A stretch of DNA of 6,806 nt, from positions 1 to 6,806 of the forward strand of contig JADMIN010000134.1 of the NCBI GenBank assembly GCA_015478575.1, given 5' to 3'. Numbering within the stretch: position 1 is the first letter of the stretch; each line of letters begins with the position of its first letter. The stretch is from Ktedonobacterales bacterium. Its GTDB lineage: Bacteria > Chloroflexota > Ktedonobacteria > Ktedonobacterales > JADMIN01. Below, one piece after another: positions 1 through 5,937 of this stretch. Made by a program: the position numbers and the translations under genes. The notes under the pieces were generated by a model that worked only from the letters and a program-made list of their open reading frames with translations, ran no database searches and was not told the DNA's origin.

Positions 1-341
1 TGGTCCTAGAGGATGAGTGCTACAAGGTGTCTATTCTTCAAGATGGACGGGGAGCGGTTGACTACATCCGCGAGCATACACCGGATCTGGTCATTCTAGA
101 CCTGATGTTGGTTGATGCGAGCGGCCTTGACATCCTCGCGAGTCTGCGCGCGCACGCCAGCACGGCGGATATTCCCGTTATCGTCTATACCGCCGCGGTG
201 ATGGAAGCGGAGGTGGCCGAACGGCTGGTCTCCAGCAATCCATCCCGCTATACAAATGTCTCGGTCTTGCAGAAGCCGTTCGATCTCGACGCGCTGCTCG
301 ACCGCGTACAGCAGACGCTGGGAGCGGCGGAGACGAGTTAA
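1..341 (+). CDS. Stand-alone response regulator receiver domain (5' truncated)
   Basis: The frame is open to the left edge (first full codon at position 3), so the gene starts outside the window. The visible 112 residues form most of a CheY-like receiver. The phospho-acceptor Asp is in VILDLML (codon 99-101), the conserved Thr is in VIVYTAA, and the conserved Lys is in VLQKPFD near the C-terminus. The chain stops right after the last receiver helix, so there is no DNA-binding or enzymatic output domain. By family knowledge it would be phosphorylated by a histidine kinase and act through protein contacts, like CheY or Spo0F. A GTG at 27 could be taken as a start, but it would remove the first strand and helix; the codons before it (VLEDECYK) match a normal receiver. 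The next gene starts 20 nt downstream and is probably co-transcribed. The kinase partner is not visible. Confidence 0.88.
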   Translation, partial: VLEDECYKVSILQDGRGAVDYIREHTPDLVILDLMLVDASGLDILASLRAHASTADIPVIVYTAAVMEAEVAERLVSSNPSRYTNVSVLQKPFDLDALLDRVQQTLGAAETS

Positions 342-361
342 GAAGAGAAGAGGGAGAGGTA

Positions 362-643
362 GTGGCAAAGCAGCGAAAATCGGGACGAGGATTCTGGTTT
401 GGCGTGCTCGTGGGGGCCATCATTGGTGCCGCGGTCGCGCTGCTCTTCGCGCCTCAATTGGGCGGTGGCACTCCTGAGGCGGAGAGTGATGATCTGCTCA
501 AGCGCGGCCAGGTGCGCTACGAGCAACTGAGCGCGCTGATGCGCGAGCGCTATGGCGATGCGATGTCGCTGGGGCAGGAAGCCTACATGCGCGCCAAGGA
601 CGAGTTGTTGACGCGCTACACGAAGACCAAAGCCAGCGAGTAG
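362..643 (+). CDS. YtxH-like small membrane-anchored protein
   Basis: A 93-residue protein with a GTG start preceded by a purine-rich ribosome site (GGGAGAGG, about 350-357). A short basic N-terminus (MAKQRKSGRG) leads into one glycine/alanine-rich membrane helix at about residues 9-30. The helix ends in ALLFAPQLGG, the 'G-x3-G ... LLFAP' pattern typical of YtxH-domain proteins. The remaining 60 residues are charged and likely helical (ERYGDAMSLGQEAYMRAKDE), as in the cytoplasmic tails of that family. YtxH proteins are often linked to general stress, but their biochemical function is not established. The gene lies 20 nt after the receiver gene, suggesting one transcript. Family assignment rests on the helix motif and overall architecture; the exact function is unknown. 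Confidence 0.75.
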   Translation: MAKQRKSGRGFWFGVLVGAIIGAAVALLFAPQLGGGTPEAESDDLLKRGQVRYEQLSALMRERYGDAMSLGQEAYMRAKDELLTRYTKTKASE

Positions 644-684
644 CAGACCCCACGCGGCAATGCGAGCGGCAATGGATGGGAGAA

Positions 685-710
685 GGCGCCCTGGCCCGTG
701 CGAGGGCGCC
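685..710. terminator. GC-rich hairpin between convergent genes
   Basis: The arms GGCGCCCT (685-692) and AGGGCGCC (703-710) are perfectly complementary, an 8-bp stem with a 10-nt loop. The plus strand continues CCTTT, a weak T-run. The hairpin lies 41 nt after the YtxH-like stop and 84 nt from the end of the minus-strand membrane gene, so it could end transcription from both sides. The T-tracts are poor, so rho-independent action is only plausible. The rest of the 150-nt gap (644-793) shows no gene. Confidence 0.45.
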
Positions 711-793
711 CCTTTGCGCTCACCGGTTTCGTGGTGCCACCCTGGGAGCGTGCCCGCTCAGTGCCAAGGAGATCAGCGCCAGACCCCTCGCCC

Positions 794-1021
794 TCATTGC
801 CGCCGAGCGCGCCCGGCCAGTTCGCGGCCCAGCGTGAGCACGAGGCCAGAGACGATGAGGGCAATGAAGAGTACCGTGAGCGGCGCATTAAGCTTCGAGG
901 GGGCGGTCAGCCGGAAGAGCGCCGTCGCGAGGGCGAAGGCGACGATGACCACGGTGAGGATGATCGCATCGCCCGCGAAGAAGTTATAGGTCGCCTTGAC
1001 CGCCCGGGTGATACGACTCAT
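794..1021 (-). CDS. Small two-helix membrane protein coupled to COG4280-type gene
   Basis: A 75-residue protein starting at the ATG read from 1021 and ending at TGA 796-794. The start is well supported: AAGGGAGG precedes it by 7 nt, and the ATG overlaps the TGA of the upstream gene as ATGA (1021-1018). A longer reading from 1105 would lie inside the upstream gene and is rejected. The sequence has a basic amphipathic N-terminus (MSRITRAVKATYNFF), a first membrane helix at about residues 18-37 and a second at about 46-64, then a basic tail (GRELAGRARRQ) that should face the cytoplasm. I do not recognise the family. The translational coupling suggests it works with the larger membrane protein, perhaps as a small subunit; that is inference. 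Confidence 0.75.
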   Translation of the reverse strand: MSRITRAVKATYNFFAGDAIILTVVIVAFALATALFRLTAPSKLNAPLTVLFIALIVSGLVLTLGRELAGRARRQ

Positions 1022-1812
1022 GGCAATGCCTCCCTTGGAAGCTGGCTCGCCGATGGTGAGGCGCTGCCAGCAAATGCCTCGCGCTGCCCGTAGGGGCGCA
1101 GCCAAAAGATGAGCGCACCGGCGACGGCGAGATAGAAGATCGCCAGAAGCGGCAAGGACGCATCCTCACGCCACCATGTCACCCCCACGCCCTCACCACC
1201 CCAAAAGGTGCCGAAGGTCGTGAGCATGATGCCGACCACGAACTTCAGCCCATTCTCTGGCACGCGCCACAACGGCGCGTGGACCAGCGCGCCCACCCCC
1301 ACCACCAGCACGAAGGCCGCCGCCGCGCCCACCACCGCCGAGCCGATGCTCTTATCGGTCGCACCGAAGGTGATGACGATGAACGCGACCTCTAACCCTT
1401 CGAGCAACACGCTCTTGAATGCTGTCGCCACGCCGAAGGGATCTATGCGGGCCTGGGGATGCTCGCCGCGTGCCCGCATCTCCGCCAATTGCTCTTCATA
1501 GATGGCCTCCTCATCATGCAGCGCCTTGAGGCCGGCATAGCGCAGGATGGCTTTCTTGAGCCACTTGAGGCCGAAGAGCACGAGCAGAAACCCAACGGCG
1601 AAGCGCAGCATCCCTAAGGGCACAAAACGCACGAGTGCCGTGCCAAAAATGCCCACGAGCACAGCCAACGCCACGGCGGCGGCGCCCAGGCCCGCCAGCG
1701 CGCTGCGCCAGTTAATCGTGACCCCCACGACCAGCACGATCGTGAACGCCTCAACGAATTCGACAGCCGATGCCAGAAATGCCGCCGTAAAGACGGCCCA
1801 ATGGAGACCCAT
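1018..1812 (-). CDS. COG4280-type polytopic membrane protein, FTR1/LysE-like internal duplication
   Basis: A 264-residue membrane protein from the ATG at 1812, preceded by GAGTGAGGT. It shows two similar halves. The first begins FLASAVEFVEAFTIVLVVG (Glu18 and Glu21) and the second LLEGLEVAFIVITFGATDK (Glu138 and Glu141). Each ends in a 'RF/KFVVG-x4-FG' helix (LRFAVGFLLVLFGL and LKFVVGIMLTTFG). Paired acidic E-x2-E motifs in duplicated helices recall FTR1 iron permeases (REGLE) and the LysE/GDT1-like transporters, where they bind the transported ion. The halves are joined by a charged loop at about residues 86-130. I believe it belongs to the uncharacterised COG4280 group; cation transport is inferred from the motifs, not proven. 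The frame stays open upstream to 1932, and the alternative ATG at 1911 is discussed separately. The gene is divergent from the ArsR-type regulator and overlaps the 75-residue gene. Confidence 0.78.
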   Translation of the reverse strand: MGLHWAVFTAAFLASAVEFVEAFTIVLVVGVTINWRSALAGLGAAAVALAVLVGIFGTALVRFVPLGMLRFAVGFLLVLFGLKWLKKAILRYAGLKALHDEEAIYEEQLAEMRARGEHPQARIDPFGVATAFKSVLLEGLEVAFIVITFGATDKSIGSAVVGAAAAFVLVVGVGALVHAPLWRVPENGLKFVVGIMLTTFGTFWGGEGVGVTWWREDASLPLLAIFYLAVAGALIFWLRPYGQREAFAGSASPSASQLPREALP

Positions 1813-1912
1813 GTCTACCTCACTCCACACGCGCCGCGGTCCACCCCTTGGGCAGATGCGCTGGACGATAGCCTCTAGGGGAAAAGGACGGGTACGGTCC
1901 TTCTCTGTCATA

Positions 1913-1925
1913 GTGTAGTATACAC
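1913..1925. promoter_or_regulatory. Palindrome with minus-strand -10 element
   Basis: GTGTA-GTA-TACAC is a perfect 5-bp inverted repeat with a 3-nt centre. Read on the minus strand it contains TATACT (1922-1917), five of six matches to the sigma70 -10 consensus, in an otherwise GC-rich region. No convincing -35 is found at the standard spacing. The site lies 100 nt before the likely start of the membrane gene and 130 nt before the divergent regulator, a normal place for a promoter overlapped by an operator. Which protein binds is unknown; the adjacent ArsR-type regulator is the obvious candidate. Confidence 0.45.
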
Positions 1926-1994
1926 GTATCAAGAGACGCGGTTTTCGAAGAAGAGGCCCGCGACGCGCGCTTCACACGCCGCGCTGAGCGGTTG

Positions 1995-2015
1995 GTGGCG
2001 TCTGGCTCACGCCAC
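1995..2015. promoter_or_regulatory. 7-7-7 inverted repeat upstream of the regulator
   Basis: GTGGCGT (1995-2001) and ACGCCAC (2009-2015) are perfectly complementary with a 7-nt spacer. The centre-to-start distance to the regulator ATG is about 50 nt, so it could be an autoregulatory operator or a leader hairpin. Arms of this kind fit binding by a dimeric winged-helix protein. GC-rich DNA yields such repeats by chance, so the call is tentative. Confidence 0.35.
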
Positions 2016-2055
2016 ACGGTGCGGATGGGCGCGGATAGGCAGGAGGGGGCACGAG

Positions 2056-3204
2056 ATGGAGACTCGCCCGGATTCTCGCGGGACGGCGCCGCGAGCGGTC
2101 AACCTGCGGCGCGGGCGTGCCCCCGATATCGAGATTCTGGCGTGCGCGACCTATGATCTGCTGCTGAGCCTGCATGTCTCGCTCTCCTCGCCGGAGTTCG
2201 ACTATGCCGATTATGATGTGGGCCGCGCGTGGATCGAGGCCGCGCTAGCACGATGCGCCGCGCGCGATGCCGGCACGCTGGGTGTCCTTGGCCGCTACCT
2301 CGGCGGCGCCGCGCCTGGCTCGCTGCATGCCACGCTGATCTCGCTCGTGTGGGAGTGCCCGGAGCCGCGAACACCCAAGCAGTTCCTCGATTGGGTGCGT
2401 CTGTTGCCCGCGGAGCAATTCGCGGAGGTCTTGCTCGACCAGGCTGGGCTGGGAGCGGATTGGCCGACGCTGCTGGCGGCGGCGCTGGGGGAGGGTGAGA
2501 TCGCCGAGGGCGCGCGCTCCCGGCTGCTCACGCGCTATAGTGGCGAGGTGCGCCCCACGGTGGCCGCCATCCTGGGTGATGTGGAGGGGACGCGCGATAG
2601 CCTGCTACGGGCGCTGGAGGTCTGGAATGAGGTGGTCTTCGCTGGCGAGGAGGCCCGCATCGTGCCGCTGCTCCAGCATGAGGCGGCGGCGCTGCGCCAG
2701 CAGCGCACCGCGTTGCCACTCGATGACTTCATCGGGCAGGCGATGCATGGGGTGCAGTGGCAGCGCCCCGCCGACCTACGGCGTATCGTCTTCGCGCCGA
2801 GCTATTTCTGCCGCCCCGCCGTGTATTACCATTTCTGGAATGGCACGCTGACCTTCTGCGCGCCGCTCGAACACACGCGCCCCGACGCTGAGGCCCAGCG
2901 GGGCGACCCGCGCGCGCCGGATGAAGAGACGCGCAAGTTCTTTATCGCGCTCGGCGACCCCACACGGCTGCGCATCCTCGGCCTGCTCGCGGAGCGCGAG
3001 ATGTATCTGACGGAGTTGGCGGAACATCTGCGGCTGACGAAGGCCACGATCAAGTATCACATGGTCCACCTGCGCGATGCTGGTCTGGTCACGCTCTATG
3101 ATCGTGAGCGACTCACCTACTATGCCTTGCGCGCCGACATAGCCCACCACGCCTCGCAACTGCTCCACCACTACCTGGGCCGCGCGCTTAACTCGCACGA
3201 TTAA
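2056..3204 (+). CDS. ArsR-family winged-helix regulator with large N-terminal domain
   Basis: A 382-residue protein with an ATG start behind a strong AGGAGGGGG site. The C-terminal part, about residues 289-375, is an ArsR winged helix: ALGDPTRLRILGLL, then LTELAEHLRLTKATIKYHM as the helix-turn-helix, then LRDAGLVTLYDRERLTYYAL as the wing. The usual metal-binding ELCVCDL segment is replaced by EMYLTEL, so the classical alpha-3 cysteine metal site is absent. Residues about 24-270 form an extra, mostly helical region ending in a segment with RIVFAPSYFCRPAVYY. Long ArsR proteins with this type of N-terminal domain are frequent in Chloroflexota and Actinobacteria; the domain probably senses a signal, but its ligand is unknown. 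The gene is divergent from the membrane-transporter pair, so local and self regulation are likely. Winged-helix assignment is firm; the signal is not. Confidence 0.88.
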   Translation: METRPDSRGTAPRAVNLRRGRAPDIEILACATYDLLLSLHVSLSSPEFDYADYDVGRAWIEAALARCAARDAGTLGVLGRYLGGAAPGSLHATLISLVWECPEPRTPKQFLDWVRLLPAEQFAEVLLDQAGLGADWPTLLAAALGEGEIAEGARSRLLTRYSGEVRPTVAAILGDVEGTRDSLLRALEVWNEVVFAGEEARIVPLLQHEAAALRQQRTALPLDDFIGQAMHGVQWQRPADLRRIVFAPSYFCRPAVYYHFWNGTLTFCAPLEHTRPDAEAQRGDPRAPDEETRKFFIALGDPTRLRILGLLAEREMYLTELAEHLRLTKATIKYHMVHLRDAGLVTLYDRERLTYYALRADIAHHASQLLHHYLGRALNSHD

Positions 3205-3356
3205 CCCTTGAACGCCTCGGGCTGTAGGATATTTCTCCCATTGGATGCTCACCCCTCGAAAGTCCGGCAAGCCCGATGGCGTGTGCCGTGAGTGGCAACG
3301 TGGCCGCGTGCGCATCACATTGTGTTAGGCTATGCTCTGGAGTACCAAAGAGCCTG

Positions 3357-3401
3357 CACCGGGTGGGGCTTTGCCCCGGTGTCTGCCCGTGCGTGGGGCA
3401 G
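3357..3401 (+). promoter_or_regulatory. Two tandem hairpins in the leader of the 450-residue gene
   Basis: The first hairpin has GGGGC (3365-3369), loop TTT, GCCCC (3373-3377), with outer arms CACC (3357-3360) and GGTG (3378-3381) that pair if GGGT is bulged. The second has CTGCCC (3383-3388) and GGGCAG (3396-3401) with a 7-nt loop. They lie 22 nt before the start codon and just before its GAGGA ribosome site. Neither is followed by a T-run, so they look more like leader structure than a terminator. The rest of the 218-nt gap (3205-3422) shows no gene and no clear promoter. Confidence 0.35.
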
Positions 3402-3422
3402 GCGTCACGCTGAGGAACCATC

Positions 3423-4775
3423 ATGACGACACCACCCAAGCGCGCGAAGCCGCGCGAGAGCGAGCACGAAGCGCGGAGCGCGAAGAGCGAGCACGAAGCG
3501 CGGAGCGCGAAGAGCGACGCCACCGAGACGCTGGCGCCGCGCGCGCGCGAGACACGCCCACTGGCGGCCATCTCCGCCCATCTCGGCGACACCACCTCCT
3601 CCCAGGAAACGCCGGTCTCTGGCCCCGCGCCAGCGGATTCCACGCCACACGCGCCGGATATCTCCGCGGATGCCGAGGCCACGGCCATCCGCGAGGTCAC
3701 ACGCGCGGCGTCACTGCCGGGCAAGGATGCGGTGGATCAGGCGAGTGCCAGTGGCAGCCAGCCCGCCATGCCACCGACCGCTATGGAGGCCACGGCGCCA
3801 ATGGAGGACCTGCCCAACGACTTCCCTGAGGAGATTCCAGACGAATCGGATGGATGGGCCGCCGCCGATCAGCCGACGATCGTGCTGAGTCCGCACGCCT
3901 TCAAACGCAAGCAAACCACCTCCCCAGAGACCAGCGAACCACGGAGCTGGCCGCCGAACACAACGCGCCCCAACACCCTCGGCGATGTGACGCCGCCCAT
4001 TAGCCTACGCGGGCAGGAGGCTACCAGCGCACGCCCCAGCGGTCTGAATGGCCCACGGCTCGCCGCGCCTGACGGCCGACGCGCGCTGACCTCGCCTCCT
4101 GAGGGTGTCGCGCGGGCGGCGCTGAGCAATCCCCGTATGCATCGCTTTCAGGAGTTGCGTCGGCAGCGTGTCACGCACGAGCAGGGTGAACGCGCTCCCG
4201 ATGAAGGGCGACCGGTTACCGAGGTGATGCGCCAGTGGTGGGGCGACCTGCGCCCCGGCCTCGAACGCGCGCTCAGCTACCAGCGCGAGGCGCGCGCCAG
4301 CGGCATGCATCCCATTCCGGCGCATGAGCCGACGGCATTCTCGCGGCTAGGCGATGCCTTTGGCTACATGGCGACCTCGGTCCGCGATCTGGCCGAGCGC
4401 GCCACCCACGCCGCTGGACCCCGCCTGAAACACCTGCACACGCGGGCAGAGCGGGCAGCCCAGGCATTCATCCAGAAGTTCGAGGGAAGCGAGGTACGCC
4501 AGCAGGGACCGCTGCTGGGGCCTGGGCGCATCGCGGTCTTCTTTCGCCCAGCGGTGACGGTCGGCCAGGCGCAGCGGTTGCTCGCCGCCACGCAGGCACG
4601 CCCGATGCGCATCATTCCACGCAAGCATGGCTTCCTGGCGTGGGTCAAGCCAGGGACCGAGGCAGAAGTGAGCGAGCGGCTAAAGATGCACCCGTATGTG
4701 GATGATGTGGCCTACCTCGATTACGATGTCTATGGCGACCCAGTGGACCCCAATGAGATGCCACAGCAGCCCTAG
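3423..4775 (+). CDS. Disordered protein with C-terminal subtilase-propeptide-like domain
   Basis: A 450-residue protein; the ATG follows GAGGA (3412-3416 region) with normal spacing. Residues 1-235 are low complexity, rich in Ala, Pro, Thr, Glu and Arg, and include a 9-residue tandem repeat (EHEARSAKS) near residue 14. Residues about 240-360 look helical and charged, with no signal peptide or membrane helix. The final 85 residues fold differently: GRIAVFFRPAVTVGQAQRLL, then a hydrophobic strand FLAWVKPGTEAEVSERL, then HPYVDDVAYLDYDVYGDP and VDPNE. This succession (strand-helix-strand, 'PGTE-x-E-x4-L', 'P-x-V-x3-A-x2-D', then a near 'pNDP' end) is that of the N-terminal propeptides of subtilases such as fervidolysin. 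No catalytic Asp/His/Ser domain follows: the gene ends at TAG and a palindrome. It may be a stand-alone inhibitor or chaperone-like domain or a protein-binding module. The resemblance is from motif memory, so moderate confidence. Confidence 0.7.
   Translation: MTTPPKRAKPRESEHEARSAKSEHEARSAKSDATETLAPRARETRPLAAISAHLGDTTSSQETPVSGPAPADSTPHAPDISADAEATAIREVTRAASLPGKDAVDQASASGSQPAMPPTAMEATAPMEDLPNDFPEEIPDESDGWAAADQPTIVLSPHAFKRKQTTSPETSEPRSWPPNTTRPNTLGDVTPPISLRGQEATSARPSGLNGPRLAAPDGRRALTSPPEGVARAALSNPRMHRFQELRRQRVTHEQGERAPDEGRPVTEVMRQWWGDLRPGLERALSYQREARASGMHPIPAHEPTAFSRLGDAFGYMATSVRDLAERATHAAGPRLKHLHTRAERAAQAFIQKFEGSEVRQQGPLLGPGRIAVFFRPAVTVGQAQRLLAATQARPMRIIPRKHGFLAWVKPGTEAEVSERLKMHPYVDDVAYLDYDVYGDPVDPNEMPQQP
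3457..3517 (+). repeat. 27-bp tandem repeat inside the coding region
   Basis: Two identical 27-bp units (3457-3483 and 3484-3510, differing at most at the first unit's edge) are followed by a 7-nt partial copy. Since 27 is a multiple of three, the repeat keeps the frame and encodes the EHEARSAKS unit in the disordered N-terminus. It probably arose by slippage and may vary in copy number between strains. Confidence 0.85.
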
Positions 4776-4818
4776 CGATTGCCCTCCCGCGCGCGAGCGA
4801 TCCTCCGGCGCCGTCGGC

Positions 4819-4860
4819 TAGGGGCCTGCTGCCGCGTGAAGCGGCAGGGGCGCGCCCCTA
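4819..4860. terminator. Nested palindrome between convergent genes
   Basis: The outer arms TAGGGGC (4819-4825) and GCCCCTA (4854-4860) are perfectly complementary. Inside, CTGCCGC (4829-4835) and GCGGCAG (4841-4847) form a second perfect 7-bp stem around GTGAA. It lies 43 nt after the 450-residue gene, and the outer right arm contains the TAG stop of the minus-strand Rossmann-like gene. The position fits a bidirectional terminator, though there is no T-run. It could also be a copy of a dispersed palindromic repeat family; a genome search would separate the two. Confidence 0.5.
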
Positions 4861-5586
4861 CGGTGCGGAGGCCGCTGGTGGGGGTGCGGCCTCCAGCAGG
4901 CCAAGGACGCCGTGACACGAGGAGACAGTCCCAACGATCACACGCTGGGGCTGCCCCGCCGCGAGCGCGGTGGCCAGGCGTGCCCGTGCCTCCAGCGGCG
5001 CGCGCAGGGGAATCGTGCCGACACCCCAGGCAAAGTGGCGGCAGGTGAAGAGCAGTGTGTCAGTGTATGCCGTCGGCGCCCGCGCGACGCCCGCGCGCAC
5101 GATATCGCCTAGCTCCCAGGTGCGCGCCCCCTTGATCGCGGGGCAGAGGGCCGGCTCGATGCAGGTGGCAGGGCAGAGCCAGCCCGCCGCGCTGATGAAC
5201 TGATTACCCTGATCATCCTGGCGCTCGAAGGGCAAGCCCAGCGGCAGCGCGCAGGCCCCCCGACGCACCGCGGCTCTCGGTGTGTCGCTTCGTGCCGCTG
5301 ACAGCAGCCACTCGAAGAGCAGGTGGGGCGCGAAAGGCGCGGGAACCAGGCGATTCTCGGTTTGGGGGTCCAGGGTATCAAGATAGGCGCGCAGGAAGGC
5401 GCCCCACTCCGCTTGGACGATCTCGACCAACGGCTCGCCCGCGAATTCCGTGCGCGCCCGGCAGACGGGGTTGCGGTCCACGACGATGAGCCGACGACAC
5501 GCGATCTTGTCGCGCCGCCGGGCCTTGAGCAGTTGGCGGGTATGCAGGCAGCCATAGCAGCCCCCGCCGATGACGATCAGGTCCAT
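4858..5586 (-). CDS. Rossmann-like, cysteine-rich putative redox protein
   Basis: A 242-residue protein from the ATG at 5586; the start is chosen because the Rossmann strand begins at residue 2, although the ribosome site is weak. MDLIVIGGGCYGCLHTRQLL is a dinucleotide-binding turn (G-G-G-x2-G) with Cys10 and Cys13 forming C-X2-C inside it. LIVVDRNP ends the second strand with Asp37, the usual ribose-contacting acidic residue. Later comes WLCPATCIEPALCP, a C-X3-C-X5-C cluster (Cys138, Cys142, Cys148) with prolines, followed by Cys182 and Cys224. Such a cluster could bind metal or an iron-sulfur centre, or do thiol chemistry. I do not know a named family. The chain is too short for a full FAD-dependent oxidoreductase. 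It is the last gene of the operon, 7 nt after the small membrane protein and downstream of the AhpD-like selenoprotein candidate, which supports a redox role by inference. Confidence 0.72.
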   Translation of the reverse strand: MDLIVIGGGCYGCLHTRQLLKARRRDKIACRRLIVVDRNPVCRARTEFAGEPLVEIVQAEWGAFLRAYLDTLDPQTENRLVPAPFAPHLLFEWLLSAARSDTPRAAVRRGACALPLGLPFERQDDQGNQFISAAGWLCPATCIEPALCPAIKGARTWELGDIVRAGVARAPTAYTDTLLFTCRHFAWGVGTIPLRAPLEARARLATALAAGQPQRVIVGTVSSCHGVLGLLEAAPPPAASAP

Positions 5587-5593
5587 ACCTGGG

Positions 5594-5935
5594 CTACCGA
5601 CGCCGTGGCGGGGGGGACGCCCGCGGTGGCGGGGACGGTGGTGGTGTGGGATTCGCGCGGTGGCGCTCAGCGCTACGCACCAACCACTCGTATCCCAGCG
5701 AGGCCATCGCCGCGCGGCCGATGAGCGCGAAGAGCAGGCCGATCCCGCCAGCGAGCGGCGTGGGCACGCCCAGTTGCGCCAACCACAGGGAGCAGCCCAC
5801 CCCGCCGAGGATGGCCGCGCTGGTCGCGCCGAGGCGTAACGCCGCCAGGCTTGTGCGCAGATGGCGCTCCGCTGGCCTGTCGGTTGGTGCGGGCGCCGAG
5901 GCACGGGGCCTGGCACGTGAGGATGCTCTCGCCAT
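5594..5935 (-). CDS. Small two-helix membrane protein with proline-rich tail
   Basis: A 113-residue protein with start ATG at 5935. A GTG six bases upstream (5941) overlaps the previous gene's stop as GTGA and is also possible. AGGAG lies 4 nt from the GTG and 10 nt from the ATG, so the start is not settled; the products differ by two residues. A basic, disordered N-terminus (about 1-30) precedes two membrane helices, about residues 36-57 (GATSAAILGGVGCSLWLAQL) and 58-80 (GGIGLLFALIGRAAMASL). The last 20 residues are proline-rich and end in RRR. Both ends are basic and should lie in the cytoplasm. No family is recognised. It sits between a soluble helical protein and the Rossmann-like protein and may tether the operon's products to the membrane, which is inference. 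Confidence 0.7.
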   Translation of the reverse strand: MARASSRARPRASAPAPTDRPAERHLRTSLAALRLGATSAAILGGVGCSLWLAQLGVPTPLAGGIGLLFALIGRAAMASLGYEWLVRSAERHRANPTPPPSPPPRASPPPRRR

Positions 5936-5937
5936 GT

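Noticed and set aside
660..1093. Two plus-strand frames between the YtxH-like gene and the membrane genes
   Set aside because: They are antisense to the well-supported 75-residue membrane protein and have shadow-like composition.
3208..3236. Promoter built on TTGAAC and GATATT after the regulator gene
   Set aside because: The spacing (14 nt) is too short and the -10 match poor, so I do not call it.
3457..3517. CRISPR-like array
   Set aside because: The 27-bp units are directly adjacent with no spacers and stay in frame inside a coding region.
3188..3724. Minus-strand 178-residue reading frame with repeats SLFALRASC
   Set aside because: The repeats are the reverse-strand image of the 27-bp repeat in the real gene.
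3332..3829. Plus-strand 165-residue reading frame overlapping the start of the 450-residue gene
   Set aside because: It is an out-of-frame copy of GC-rich repeat sequence without a ribosome site or recognisable motifs.
4858..5916. A single 352-residue minus-strand gene starting at 5916
   Set aside because: The first 110 codons run in another frame through the small membrane gene and are arginine/proline-rich out-of-frame sequence; the Rossmann start at 5586 is a natural N-terminus.
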